Part shown: one piece after another, positions 33,410-46,499 of the stretch
How positions within the stretch are numbered: the stretch's first letter is position 1
Layout: each line of letters opens with the position of its first letter
From: Bedellia somnulentella
Taxonomy: Eukaryota; Arthropoda; Insecta; Lepidoptera; Bedelliidae
Assembly: GCA_963576735.1 (NCBI GenBank)
Contig: OY755175.1
Location: forward strand, 2,682,401-2,746,400
DNA length: 64,000 bases
Reading direction: 5' to 3'
The notes under the pieces: model-generated
Database searches by the model: none
The model's input: the letters and a program-made list of their open reading frames with translations, nothing else
What the model was told of the DNA's origin: nothing
Program-made: the position numbers and the translations under genes

Positions 33410-33662
33410 CTATTACATACATACATACATATACTCACGGCTATAATCCCCAGAAGGGGTAGCCAGAGCTAAGGAATTAGAAATTCCTCAGCCACTTTTG
33501 GAAAAGTGAGTGGGGAAAGGATGGTAAAGTAAAGGTTGTTGGTGATGGGTCTCCAGCCGCATCGCCCAAAAATCTCTTAAAAGCCCCAGTACCGTTAGTC
33601 GCCTCTTACGTACACCCACCGGAAGAAATGGGGTAGTGCTATTCTAAGCCGACACTACACAG
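33410..33662 (-). repeat. family A SINE-like element, near full length
   Basis: The minus-strand copy runs from the start module (at 33662) to the CATACATACAT tail. All internal segments are in order and few substitutions are apparent. Confidence 0.9.
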
Positions 33663-33837
33663 CAACTATTAATTGTATTATCTAATCTGGATGTCCTTAT
33701 CTACGAATAGTATAACAAAGTGAATATAAATATATCTTACTGCCAGTCGCGCCTATTCACTCTTTAACTACGTACTTACTATCCTCAAGTGATTGTGTAT
33801 AAAGCTATATTTAATAATATACCATATTTGAAATAAT

Positions 33838-34400
33838 CTGGGGGCACGGCAGTGCCCCTGCCAAGTCTCGAGCAAAACGGGCACGGCCGTACCATCTTTT
33901 CTCGAAGCGGTTCGCGGCTGTTTCGCCCCCCCTATATCTTCGACGTGGACAAAGCTAGGAGTTTAGGTTTTCGGTGAATAATAGTAGGCATTAGAACAAG
34001 CTTAAGTTCGAAATTACACGCCAAATGAATTAATAGTTTAGGAGTTACGGTCGATCAAAGTTACACCATTTTGTCACTCACTGACTCACTGACAGATCAT
34101 CAAAAATCTAAGGTACTTCTAGCAGACTTAGAAACTTCAAATTTTGCACCAAGATAGGTCATTAGCCACATATAAAGGAAAAATTATAAAAACATTAAAA
34201 AATTATATGCCATAGAAAACAATTTTATATTTGCGGTTTGGCAAGAACATTATGTATGGATTTTGACTGCATTGTTAACTTTGTTCGTTGTTCAAGTACC
34301 TATTCAATTGGATGAATACATACATAGAATAGAAAAGAATAATATAAATGTAATACATAGACTATCATTAATACAAATTAATACATAAAGTTCATTAAAT
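33838..34400. mobile_element. GC-rich hairpin-headed dispersed repeat, possible Helitron-like end
   Basis: It starts with the hairpin GGGGCAC-GGCA-GTGCCCC at about 33842-33859, then a GC-rich segment (GGGCACGGCCGTACC, CGAAGCGGTTCGCGGCTG). A run TCACTCACTGACTCACTGA (about 34075) and GATCATCAAAAATCTAAGG follow. I recognise this block from memory as common in Lepidoptera. A terminal hairpin next to an AT-rich junction would fit a Helitron/Helentron end, but no CTRR terminus was verified. It may belong to the same element as the OTU fragment downstream. Confidence 0.5.
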
Positions 34401-34625
34401 TAATAAAGCTAAAACTCCATTGTATTGCGATAAATATTCTATGAGCGCTCGATAGATGGCGTTGTACCTGTCTGAATCGCTCTATGGTTTCGTTACAAAG
34501 CGCAGTGTAAGTAGTACTTCAAAATAATTCGATAATATTCATTTGATACATCTGTCAATGAAAACCCATTTCGAAACTAAAAAATATTGTAGTGATAATT
34601 GATATTCGGAGAACTTTACGTGTTA

Positions 34626-34722
34626 TTTAGTTTAGTTTAGTTATAGTTTGTAAGTTAGTAGATATATATTTATTTAGTTAGTTATTTGTTAGTTAGTTTA
34701 GTTCTATTTAGTTTGCATATAT
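34626..34722 (+). repeat. TTAGT/TTTAGT-rich minisatellite
   Basis: Irregular repeats of TTAGT, TTTAGT and GTTAG with a TATATATA end. It precedes the OTU fragment and could be the AT-rich leader of that element. Confidence 0.6.
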
Positions 34723-34771
34723 ATATAAGTTTAAGCCCTATTGTTATAGAAGTAATGGTAAATATAGTGTA

Positions 34772-35127
34772 ATGGAACGTGAAATATTGTACATAAATGG
34801 CGACCTTTGTCCACACAGAGTCATCTCTATTCCTGGAGATGGGTCGTGTTTATTTCATTCGTTGTCATACAGCATGTATGGGAGTTTTCAGTCGTCAAAC
34901 GATAAGGGAATTTTAGTAGTATCAAAGCTCAGGAGACAGCAATAGCTGAATATAATCGACTCCGAAGTATATATCGCCCAGACTTGTCTACCTTAGAAGT
35001 AACGAAGCCTCAGAGAAGAAACAAAAGAGATAGAGACAGAGAATGGGTGGGAAAAGCAGTAGCTGACGTCCAAGAAATTGTGAGGTCACCTAAAAGTAAA
35101 AGAAAGAAATACACTTACAAAAAATAA
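34772..35127 (+). pseudogene. OTU-type cysteine protease fragment fused to a basic C-terminal fragment (TE-derived)
   Basis: An ATG at 34772 opens MEREILYINGDLCPHRVISI and then PGDGSCLFHSLSYSMYG, the OTU protease signature around the catalytic Cys (DGSCLF). The frame ends 57 codons on at a TAG. A second open frame starts at about 34921 (IKAQETAIAEYNRLRSIYRP..) and ends in a highly basic tail (RRNKRDRDREW, SPKSKRKKYTYKK) at the TAA 35125-35127. The OTU His region and everything between is missing, so a large internal deletion joined the two ends of a larger protein. OTU domains of this kind occur in Helitron-type and other large insect transposons, which is why I infer a TE origin. Not functional. 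Confidence 0.65.
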
Positions 35128-35132
35128 ATGAG

Positions 35133-35827
35133 ATCCCACCAAAAACATTAAATGTAAAAAAATGCCAAGTCTCTCGATGCAGTCTTTCCATCGTAAAAAG
35201 TTTTGAGATCTCATAGAAGCCAAGTCCTATTCAAAATATTTCGTAGTTATAAATCAACATTTAGTAATTGTATCAATAGTTTTCTTTATATTATAATTAT
35301 AGTGACTTGGCAATGAGCACAAATTAAAAGCTGCTTGCTGCCTGGAATTATGTGCAAATGTTACTGACGAGACCAGTGATCAGATTATTTGTTATGTGTG
35401 AATCATGATGGTCACTACCGACTACATTCTCCAATACAATAATTAAGAATACCTTACGGGCCATCGCTTTATGAAAGTAAATGAATCGAGAGTGCACTAA
35501 GACTGACTGCCGTTGCCGAAATTCGGTTGGGACGACACGGATAAACCAACAGAAAATTAATTTTGTGATATTAATGTTTACGCATGCGGTGTGTGTAACT
35601 TTAAACTCCTCCAAATATGCCGTTTTATTTGTTTCTTCTTGTGCTCATTGCCAAGTCACTATAATTATAATATAAAGAAAACTATTGATACAATTACTAA
35701 ATGTTGATTTATAACTACGAAATATTTTGAATAGGACTTGGCTTCTATGAGATCTCAAAACTTTTTACGATGGAAAGACTGCATCGAGAGACTTGGCATT
35801 TTTTACATTTAATGTTTTTGGTGGGAT
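35133..35827. repeat. 190-bp inverted repeat with 316-bp loop
   Basis: The arms 35133-35322 and 35639-35827 are inverted copies with one indel. They run from ATCCCACC to GAGCACAA and back. The left arm starts six bases after the stop of the basic C-terminal fragment. The loop (35323-35638) carries CTKTDCRCRN-like coding in a short frame but no assignable domain. Confidence 0.88.
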
Positions 35828-38009
35828 AACGTTTACCAGGTCATCTAATTAAAGAATAAAAACTGGTATCAAAAATGTAAAAGATTCACCAAGCACAAAT
35901 ATTCCACATTCCGGATGAATATAGATGTAGTAAGCAGAAATCATTTCTAGTATTGCTCTATACAGTATTAACCTAAAGGCACAGTATTGGTGGAAGCGGG
36001 ATCATCGATTACTCTCAACCGGTATTACTGTAACCGATTAGTTGTGGCGTTTGTGTCTTATCCTATTTGAGTGAATCGAGTATTCGAATGACTGGCGAGT
36101 GTCCGAGTATTTCAACTTGCGCGGTCGTCGCGATGCCGAGAATTTTAGCAAGTGCTGCACAGTTGAGACATTTGGCGCTAAATCTAGCAATTTCCTTTAA
36201 ATTGCAAGTTTATTCTCTGGAGTTTTTGTAACTAATCCTGTTATGTATATCGTATTGAAATGCCCTCTCTTCAGTACTTTGATCAAACTGAACCAAAGCC
36301 TATTGACACGTACGTTGATGACCAATACAGCGCAGGACGGTTGGAAATACAGCCTATTTGTGAAACTATTATTTTGAAATAGATCGTCTTCTACTACTAC
36401 TACTTCATCGCTTATCATTTGACACTACGTGTTTATTTTTATTACCACTGTTTTTTTTCAATTAAGATTTTTTCTAGCGCTTTTTTATTACTTTATGCCG
36501 TGCTACTGCTAAACGGAGTTGGCGAGTGGCATTTTAATAGGATTTTCAACTCAATGAGTTTGATGCGACGCGACCTATCTTTGGGTGTCGCAGAACTTGC
36601 GGATTAGGGCTGGATTCGTAATTTGCTTGCTTATCGGAAGCTGATAAACGTGTAACTCTCGAGCAGCCATTTGTTGTATTTGGACTAAAAGAGGCGGTTT
36701 TGAGGCTTTTATAGCTATTCTGTTTTTTATACTACGACTATATTTACATACCAAAAAAGGGGTAGCCAGAGTTAAAAACTTCACAGCTGTTTTGTATATT
36801 TTTGCATTATTTTTATTACTTCGCTTTGATGTGTAGAAAATAGGTAAATTTCGTTTATACAAAAGTAGGCTCTATTTGGGGAAAATGATAGAAAACACTT
36901 ATTTTGAGACCCATATTACATATAAGTTAATTTTATAGTTGTCATACGCTGTCATCATGATCAAAAAACTATTTTTCAATCGAACAATATAAATTTACTT
37001 ATTTGGTACTTAATGTTTGTGATTTACACTTGAGAGAAATGCAGTATAAAGAAATGTTAAACAAGCAATAAATTATCACTGCCCACTACTGTTTTAATAT
37101 GGGCGTATAAATAATTGGAAATATTGAACTAAACCAAAGAAATATATCGGAACATCGTTACTTTATTTTCTTAACAATACATAAAACACACTTTAATCAA
37201 GCTAAACCGTTATTTGAAACAAGGAACTGACTCAAAAACAACATCGTGTCTAGAAGCTTCTCCATGTTAAGTTTTAATCACTCATTCATTATTTAGTCAC
37301 ACTCGTTCATTCATTATTCCATTCTGTAGTTAGTCGTAAGCGCGAAAAGCTGTTAGGGCCGAATTTCATCGGTTTGATGACATAGATGCGTGGTGACCCC
37401 AAGACACAGTAAACTTGTGCGTTTTTCAAACCTGTTTCTTTAATTCGGTCTTCTGAAGTTGATTTTGCATTTTGAATGCGCTGGTGTTTGAAGTTTTTGA
37501 TTTTCGAATGGTATGAATAGTTGCTGTCCGGTGGTTTAGGCATTTTATCAGATCTTTGATTATAAGATGGATTACTAAATGCTCTAGACTAGAAAGTTAT
37601 AGTTATCCGAGTACTTTCAAATATTAAATATATGAGAAAAAACTGCTTATGTCATGTCCAAACACAAAACACTGACAATGGTATTGAAAATAACTATGAG
37701 GTCAACTAAATTTTATGTCGATAATGTCAAACATATGGTTATTGATATTCACTGTTGCTTGGGTGTGATCCTTGATAATCAAGGATCTAGCAAATGCTTT
37801 CGATTAGCATCGTTAAACTTTCAATTTTAATCTTTGCAAAGAATTGAAAATGATGACATAATGACTCTCCCATCTTAACCGGTAGTTAGTTAAATTCATG
37901 TACTTACTTTTCAATTGTATTCAGCTTGGGCTTAAGAAGCTAACTCTTATTGAAAATGTATGCTTTTAACAGGGTTGGCAAAATCCTCTCTATTATTTTA
38001 ACCATAATT
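35828..38009. other. non-coding DNA with a family A scrap
   Basis: A minus-strand scrap of family A 3' module lies at about 36738-36790 (AGGGGTAGCCAGAG core). A minus-strand frame at 37307-37543 has a charged composition but no recognisable domain. Confidence 0.4.
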
Positions 38010-38235
38010 TCAAGGATGATGGTAGCCAGTGTTTCAGAGCTAGTAACTCCTCAGCCACATTTGAACTTTGATAGGGGAGAAGATGGTAGAAATAAATTAC
38101 GATTGGTTTGATAGGTTTCCAACCGATTCGCCCTTAAAGGACTTTGAAAAGCCCCATACCCTTAGCGCCACTTACGACACGTGGGTAGAAACATTGAGGG
38201 TAGTGACATTCGAAGCCGGCACCACACGGCAATGA
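38010..38235 (-). repeat. family A SINE-like element, diverged
   Basis: GTAGCCAGTGTTTCAGAGCT, CCTCAGCCAC, TTCGCCC and GCCGGCACCACACGGC mark a complete but old minus-strand copy. Confidence 0.75.
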
Positions 38236-38639
38236 TCCTTCATTGATATGATTCGGTTTATGTTAGTTCTATGTGTTATTGACTTTGAAGAAAAATACTT
38301 GTAAAAGCTTATTAAGTAAGTTTATTAGGAGTTAATATAATAATCATAACTCAATAAAAATTTTGCGGCAATAACCAATGCCGCGACTAATTAGGTAAAT
38401 TTTCTAATGAAATATTACTATGACATTGTAATTAGAATCGCCAATTAATTTGGTTTCACTAATTTCGTTAGTTTTATATTAGATTGTTTATTTAGTTCTA
38501 CTTTGATTAGATTATTCTTACTTCTAAATTATTATTTGTAGCCTTATCTTATGTTTTGGATAGTAAATAATAATAGTTGTACTATAACTGAACTCATATC
38601 ATAACTCATTCATTATAATGTAATGTAATTTTTACCTTT

Positions 38640-38772
38640 AAGTTCTGTAAGTAATATGTAATTCTTTCAAAGGTGTAGATTTGTTAATCTCAGTGTGTCT
38701 TCTTACTTAGATTTATTTTGTTTTGTATTAGTCTGTTAATTTTACAAAGTAAATAAAATAAATAAATAAACA
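38640..38772 (+). repeat. possible LINE tail with (AAAT)n end
   Basis: An AT-rich segment ends in AAATAAAATAAATAAATAAA, a common non-LTR 3' terminus. No coding part is present, so the assignment is weak. Confidence 0.35.
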
Positions 38773-38860
38773 AGAACGTTTACTATATGTTGAATACATT
38801 CACATCCTGAAGTGTTACTGTTATCCCGAATAAAACTCATAGGAACAGATAGAGTAATAC

Positions 38861-39032
38861 ATACATACATATACTCACGCTATAATTCCCATTGGGGTAG
38901 GCAGAGTCTATCGATCGCCACTTCGTACGATCCTGACAAACCTCTCTAGCTTCGTTTACATCCATCAATCTTTTCATGCATGCTCTTTTATTCTTCATAC
39001 TTCGGACGCCAGCCTTTTTGAGCACACTTTCA
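38861..39032 (-). mobile_element. family B LINE, 5'-truncated copy with 12-bp target duplication
   Basis: On the minus strand it reads ESVLKKAGVRSMKNKRACMK.., then AYPNGNYS, then the 3' module and TATG repeats. The perfect direct repeat ATAGAGTAATAC is at 38849-38860 and 39033-39044. Confidence 0.9.
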
Positions 39033-39044
39033 ATAGAGTAATAC

Positions 39045-42000
39045 TTACGACAATAATAGTCTATGTACTTGCAGTAGTGCAATTTGAATGCGTCTGTAAA
39101 CATTTAAAACACTGGGTTTACATAGTAAGTTACATAATTGAAACTTGCGTGTCACGTTTAAAATAACTAATATTATTTAATTGCTGACATGCGCTCCCAC
39201 AGTTAGTTGCGACCCTAATGGATTTAAAATTGTTTTTTATTTTGACCTCCAAGTTATATTTTTGTAATAACATACAACGCATACTTACTTACGTTATTGG
39301 TGATGGGTCTCGACTCGAACCGCGTCGCAGATCAATCACTTTGTTTTTTTTCTGAGTTTCGTAAATTACGAGATGTGCAGTGTAAGGGGAATAATTGGAT
39401 AGTTAACAACTACGAATATGAATGTATCCTTATTTTAATAAATAAGCAGCATAGTTGTATCAGAAAGATAAGTGACTTTTTATCGAACCAGACCACGAAA
39501 TTGTAAAACCATTGCATAGTTTTCCAGTCTTTCCATGAGGGCAAGAACACTTTAAACACATGATGATGATGATGAACATTTTAAAATTCTTTTAGTCATA
39601 GATTATCGCGGATTAAAACTGAAACATGAAAGATAAAACAAAAAGATTGGTTGACTATTTGAACCTATCCCTTTGTATACATTCCGAACCTTTTCTGCCA
39701 CCGAAGATTTTAATAAACAAAAGCTCAATATAGTGTTATCACAGTAACCCTTTACTTAGCTATCATAACTATCACCTCAGCCTCTAGTCTTCCACTAGAA
39801 TAGGCCCAGTTGCAAGTTAGTGTATAACATCCAATTGATCAGAGCAGGCTGCCGAAGCCGGGGAGCCCAAGGTACTTGACCCACTTCCCGTCTTCCAGAT
39901 GGTAGCCCGAGGTAGTCCTAGTACCGTTACGCTATTCCAACAGCGCTGAAGTTTGTAATTAGCTCTACAGTTATTTAGTTATCGAGTGTCTTTGCCTCGC
40001 CTGTGTTTGCCGGTCACTTTGTAACATAGATGGTCGTTTTGTTCATATTTCTTTACTGATTTTGTTTGGCGTTCGTCGCCACATGGAGTAGAATAGAATA
40101 CTTATTATGGCATATCACTAATAAAATATTTAATTGATATTATTAACTTGAACACAAGTTATTACGTGGGCTATTTGGGCTTCCTTAAACTTACAGTTTT
40201 GAAACTTTGATCTGGCCATATAATCAATCGCTTATACATTACCTTTGGTTATAATGATATGGTCAATATGATTATTTTATAATCAATAAATAAAGAAAAA
40301 AAAGATTGTAGAATTGAAGAAAAGACTTGGACGATTTACAAAAAAAATTTTATACTAAGCAGCAAAACTTATAATTCAGTAAATTTGTAGATAAACTATT
40401 CGCATACTATCTACATCATTTTTTTACGCACTGTCCAATTATAAAAAATATAAACTAAAAGCTAAAATTTGCCTTGATTGGGGTCACCAAATGAAGCCTG
40501 CCAACATGTGATGTAAAAGTGTACCTTCAAGAACACTGAAAAGAGCAAAGGTAACAGAATGGTCGCACAATAACCGCGATTGTTTATGAAAACCGCTGTG
40601 ACAGCGTGAAACCGTTTCGGAAGAGGTTGGGCAACGTCCCGTGCAATGTTACGTGGCATTTAAACGGTCATATGTAACACCTTATTAAGCGGTGTTTGTT
40701 CATCCATTGTTGAGAGGCTGTGGTTTGAATCGGGCCGCATTCGCTGCTAATTTCCGTCATCAATATCTATCATTCGGACTCTTTGATCTGGCTTCTTGTG
40801 TGACGCGTTTGCGGTTTTAGATTCTTTTTGCAGGTTCATAGCTACAAGACCAGTGTGTAAAACTGTATATTTGATTTCATCAGTTTGAAACGTTTTAAGT
40901 AACCATTGCCAAGAGAAAAAATATTGTTCAAAAAATCACATATTTTTTGTAAATATGTTATTAGATTGCAAAACATTTTTGTTTAAGCTGAAATTCAAAA
41001 TAAGAGGTTTAGGACAAGATATTAGATGCTCCGTAGGAATGAATAGGTTTTCCATTTGCTTTTAGTTTCAATAACTGTTAAACACGGTCTTAGTGTTGCT
41101 AGAGCTGCTAGATAAATTGATCTATCTATAAGCTTTCTTGTTATTTCCTTCTTGCAGTTATACTTATTACAAGTACTACCCGTGCTACTCGTTCCAGTGC
41201 AAGCAAACGATCTCATACCACAGAATAACTAATTAAGAGCCAATAATATTAACTCTTGTCTTATTGAACGCTGTTGATTTTAAGCATCATTAAGCTTGCG
41301 GTAAACTAAAGTGCAGGCTGATGGCGAGCTACGGTCGGGTTGGGAGTGAAGTGATATTTGGTTTGCGGTCTGTGATTGTGATTGAGCAGAGCGGTCGGCT
41401 GTTTGGATGGAGATCCGTGTGATTGGATTGAGTATTAGTTTGATTGGAAAAGTATTTAAATAGTTACTAGATTTATACTACTTTGCATACAAACTTTATA
41501 ACTTTTAAAGCATTTCGTGTTAATAAAATTAATTATGTACTTTTAAATGAAATCATGGTGTACTATGAAAGAAACAAGAGAAAGTTTTTTTTTTTAATTA
41601 ATAGTTTATTAAAGATGATATGTTTTTCACTGACCCACACATCACATTATTCATTGACCGAAGTAACATTAAAGTCCATTACGAAGGAGAACGAGTACCT
41701 CATAAAATAAGGTAAACGCCTAGTGCACCAGCCACCTTGGCGTTGCAGTATTTATAGGCATATGAAAACTGACCATTTCACCCACTCGAAGTATTGTCAT
41801 ATGAATTAAACCGAGATCGGTAATTTCGGGGACAATTGTGTAAAATGAGCTCACTGCGTCTTCCCACGAACAATGCTATATGTCCGAAATGGCAAGACAA
41901 TTCTCGACCTTGTTCCGCATTGGAGTTTGTTATAATTGTCGATTTTAATGTGCCAGCTGGCTGCAAAATCAGCTTATTTGTATTTTAAATTAACATCGTG

Positions 42001-43027
42001 ATTGTGAGATTGGACAGAATATGATATGGTGTTATTTTTATTTGTTTTCTTATGTTGGCTTCCGGAACCAATTAAACCAAACTGGTGCACCAGACCAGGG
42101 TGGATCTCTAAGCCGGCAAATATAATATTTATCTGTAATGGTGTGGACTCGCATAAGCATTACTCTGCTAACACTACAATATCATAGAGCGTTGAACAAA
42201 AAAGAGTTATCTGCCTTAACCCACAAAATTTGTTAGCTGAATATGAATGACATAAACGCGTAATTCCAAGCTACAAAGTACGACATAGAATAAGGCAAGC
42301 AAGCTGCTCTCTGCTAATCTGTGGTTGCCATCGGCTATGTTCCCGATAATGAGTAGGTTGTAGGTAAAGTACACGGGGAACCGCCGCTCGCCGGACGACT
42401 AATGAGTTTGCATTAATAAGCATAAATAAATCATTATCGATAGGCGTAGCGACGCGGAAAAAGAAAACAATTAAAATGTGATCGGAGTATAGAATTGTGT
42501 GTAAATATTTTGTTTTCGTAATAAGCCTTGCGGGTTTTTCAATTTGTGGTTTGGTTGTATTTTTAATAGTCTTTTTTTAATGAATATTTTACTATCTAAG
42601 AATTTGCATACTTTTAACTTTGGTTCTTTCCTGTCCGAATGTGCAATGACGGAATTACGGTTTGAACTAGTATTTAAGCGGATTAAGCTAATGAAAAGAA
42701 TTAGAAAAAGTAAGAGAAAATGTCACTTTGTAATCAGATGTACGTTTATCAATCTAACACCAAACACGCTATCAAATATCAATAAATTAATATTCTTTTC
42801 ATCCTACTATTAGTTTTGATAAAAGTGATGAATTAATTTAATCATATGTTTAAAAGGCTTCGGATATTCCTTAAATATAGTTTTAAAATAAAATGGCTTG
42901 CACATGAAACATACATAAAACATACAAATGTTACTAGTAAAGCGCAATTCAGCGGGAATTATTACTTCATATATGCATGCATATGCATATGCTTCTTACA
43001 TTTGTTTCTTCAAATTCTTCGCCACAG
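39045..43027. other. non-coding DNA
   Basis: A short family A scrap is at about 39294-39330 (TTGGTGATGGGTCTCG core). Several short frames (40462-40659, 41022-41216, 41778-41966, 42544-42813) have no domains. A palindromic ATGC-rich stretch (GCATATGCATATGC) is at about 42979-42992. Confidence 0.4.
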
Positions 43028-43270
43028 CCGACCATCTGCTACCGAACGAGTTTCCAAGGATCCTCCCAAAGCACTCCACCGTACACAAAAGGATTAAACA
43101 CTCGTCGTGTCAGACGGTTTGTCTCCATTTCACTTTCCGTTATCCGCCGTCTGCATATGGCCGCTGTTAAGTTTATGTCTCGGCTGCCAGGACCACACCG
43201 GATGGCTCGGTTTATCGTTCACTTGATCACGCTTTTAATCGTTGTTTTTTTAGCTTTGGCTCTCGGGTGA
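43028..43270 (+). other. GC-rich patch, possible exon or control region
   Basis: A long pyrimidine stretch and CCACAG precede a segment that is clearly more GC-rich than its surroundings and open in more than one frame. One small frame starting at the ATG at 43157 encodes 37 aa with a hydrophobic C-terminal segment (FIVHLITLLIVVFLALALG). No homology recognised. Confidence 0.25.
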
Positions 43271-43733
43271 TATTACTTTATCATACGTTGTTGGTATTTT
43301 CACTGTTGAAGATGTTCAGCTAAGATTACTTTTTTGAGTTGTTTGGTATTTAAATGGTGTAATTTTGGCCAGGATCGCTTGAGAACGAACATAAAGTGAC
43401 AGATCAAAACACTTGGTGCTGGCTACGTTTATGATAGTGTGGAATTGGCTAGACACGCTGTTCTGTAACTTATTATAGTATATTTGTATTTTCTCTGGTT
43501 TTGTAAGTATATTGTATTTTCTCTGGTTGTTGAAAAAGTAATCTGTACATGTCACAGTTAAATAGTATAAATTAACACTTTTTACACTTGAAAATAGATA
43601 TGATATGTGATAATATTGACTCTGTCTGTCCTCCACCACAAAACATAACAATAACAAATGTGAAAAACAGCAAGTGCGAAGCGCAAGCGCATTCCCGCCG
43701 CCGCTGCCATGAAATCAATAATTATTGGTCGGT

Positions 43734-43787
43734 GCGGCCGACACGACAGCGATACGTCACGGCTATCGTCGCCGTGTCGTCGGCCGC
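43734..43787. other. imperfect GC-rich hairpin
   Basis: GCGGCCG, ACACGACAGCGATA and the opposing TATCGTCGCCGTGTCGTCGGCCGC form an imperfect inverted repeat in an otherwise AT-rich region. Role unknown. Confidence 0.5.
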
Positions 43788-43799
43788 CCATACCTCACT

Positions 43800-44726
43800 G
43801 CAACTAAACCAGGTCTTGATGTATTGGTGTAGGTCAACTCTTGCCGTCCAGAATGAGTGTGTTTGCTTTGTAATCGATTTTATGTGCTCTGATATAAGAT
43901 CTTGTTCGAGGTATCGATGAAAGTGGGCTCGCTGAGCAGTGCCTGTGTGGAGTTGCAGTGCATCGTTACGTTTTGTTGTGATTGTATAAAAAGACAAATG
44001 GTTCAAGGATTTTTCGGTAATATGTGAGCGTTGCTGCTGATTACCCATAATTTAATTAGCAAAAATATGATTTCATCCTGTTGTGTCGTTTAAAAAACAC
44101 CAGCTTTATACACTCTTTTAAAGAACCCGTGAATTGATTGCAAGGCTTTTGATACAGCTAACCCTTGATCAAAATATAGTCGTTATTGTACGTACTTATT
44201 ATTGCTTTATAACTAGATCTTATATGTATGATAAACACAGTTTAGCTATGCAAATACGTATCATAAGGTTCCGAGAATCTAGTCGTATCACCAAAAATAG
44301 AAAACTTATCCTTATTTTCGATAACTCAAAGCACAGTTACCAAATGAACTAATCAAGGCGAGTTCGCAAAAAAATAAATTAAATACCAATAAACGAACAA
44401 AAAAGTTTTTCCGAAATAGTTGTAAAACCATTTCATTTCCCACGTTCTATTGTAAAACGTCGCTTTGTTTATAGAAACGTCTTCTTACCCGCTCTTCGAC
44501 AGGGGCGTGCCGTGCCGTGCGCAAGCGAGACTAATTCCCCGCCATCCGCACTAACCACTGACACCGTGAACCGAGAGGAATGCCTCTGAACTTTGCCAGT
44601 CGGTGACCGATACTGCACTTGGCTTTGAATTGAACCTGTGCACGCACTCGTTCGACTGATACAATGTTTTATGCATTGAAGTATTAAAATTTATCAAACA
44701 TATATATTCTAGCGGCTGTCGATTTT
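43800..44726. other. non-coding DNA
   Basis: A GC-richer patch at about 44490-44640 (GTGCCGTGCCGTGCGC) has no recognisable coding. Nothing else seen. Confidence 0.4.
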
Positions 44727-44905
44727 AAAAAGGGGGTGGAGAGCCAATGAGCCAGTGCTTGAGAGATAGAAATTCATCAGCCTCTTTTTTGGAAGTTGAG
44801 TGGGGAATAGATGGTAAAATGAAGATTTTTACTGATGGGCCTCTAATCACATCGTCCAAAAATCGCGTAAGAGGCACTGAAACCCTAAGTAACCACTTAA
44901 AACAA
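44727..44905 (-). repeat. family A element, old copy
   Basis: GAGAGCCAATGAGCCAGTGC, TTGAGTGGGGAATAGATGG and CATCGTCCAAAAATCGCG retain the family order on the minus strand. The start module is lost. Confidence 0.7.
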
Positions 44906-46499
44906 TTGCAGAACGATTTTTTTTGTAAACTTAAATGGTTCTTAAATATTTCCTAAATATTTATTTCCTGGCTCTTCTATAACCAAATAAATAAAAATAA
45001 GTAAGTATAAACATCAGAGACGCGAACGTAAATGTACTGCAAAAAAGTCAACATTTGCGCCACTCGCCGTACTGGTGTGAAACAATGATTTGATTCGTAA
45101 AAACCGTGTTACACTTTCTAAATATAATCTGTAATTAAGAACACGAATTATCGTTTTTATTGATGATCTCTGTCTGGAGCCCTCTAATTGAGAATAATGT
45201 GCCTAAGTAATTGCTTCTTCAGTTTATTCGCCTGGTTTATACTAAATGAGGTTTTCAGTATCCGACATTCGCTTATTGCCCTGCAGATTTATTGCCAACT
45301 ATAATGAACAGAACGGTAATATTGGAGTTGCGTTAATATTTTATCACGATGTAACTGTCTTTACATTTTACTATGCCTCCGTTGAAATGTAGTGGTTCAG
45401 AGATGTGGCGTGAGTTTCGTACGGAAGTTTCGGTCTGCGTCGCGCATGCGTGGGTGCTCATTAGCCTTTATATGGCTTATATTGGTGCCTATTTATTTAA
45501 GATAACTAACTATATATATGATAGGTTTATTGACGCCAAATGAGATATTGTTTTTAGAAAGCAAGCCTTTAAAGGAGGTCCGGTGTTCGGGGCCAATACA
45601 TATGAATAATTTGATGTATTGGATTTTTGTTTCTCGATTTTTGTCCGTTTTGAGATAGTCGTTCCGTAAGATTCTTTATTCGCCACGATTAACATTATTA
45701 AAATTTTAACGTAAACACTCATGAACATTATATTCTGGCCAACTGTACTTCTAACGAAGAAGATAGTGTCTGTAAAATTGTTTAACTTTGATGTGCAATA
45801 ATAACTTTTTTATTTTACCATGTTCTTAATTATAAGCACAATTAACGGTCTAAAGTAATATTTGCCAGACAGTCTTTAGATTATTATATGGCTGTAAAGA
45901 AATGATAAAGCGATGATAAACCGTGAAAGAAAGCTCACATCTTTAGTTTAGTATTACAAATGCAGCACTTTGAATAACCGACTTAATAACAACACAGGAA
46001 ATATTAATAGTAATGATGAAGCATCACTTAGTAAGCCACAGCGACAGAAGCAGGTTCCGATAGTAAGATAAGAGCGAAACAAGGGAATATAAAAATGGTC
46101 GGACCACAAGTTGTTTGTGGGCAGGTGGCTCTTGTCTGGTCCACTTACTGCGAACCGGGTCGGCCGCGAGCCTCGCCTTAGCCTTTGTGAGCTGTGGGAA
46201 CGAATTCCGCCAAACCAAACGTATCTATTACATCTATGCGAATCTTCCCTCATCAACGTCCGCCGACGGCAAATTGCCCGTCAAATTGAAGGAAAGGAGC
46301 TCTTCCGCAGTTATACAATTCTCTGCTTGAGTTGCTATCTCGTTATCTAAATACTTAATTGTTGGTTGCGCTCAGCTAATTATTAGCTTGAGCTTTCAAA
46401 TGCTAAATCATTGGGCTGTTTTCGTGTTGAACTTAATCAGGCATTTGGAGAGATCTATGATTAAAACAATGAGTTGTTAATAGAAGGCATTTCTTGTTT
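44906..46499. other. non-coding DNA
   Basis: Overlapping frames around 45954-46350 occupy a GC-richer stretch but show no domain on either strand. Confidence 0.4.

Noticed and set aside
34626..34722. TTAGT repeats as telomere-like sequence
   Set aside because: The insect telomere unit is TTAGG. The repeats here are irregular and AT-rich, and the position is internal next to a TE relic.
42977..43270. 97-codon frame annotated as a membrane protein gene
   Set aside because: Several frames are open over the same GC-rich patch, so openness is compositional. It is kept only as a low-interest region.
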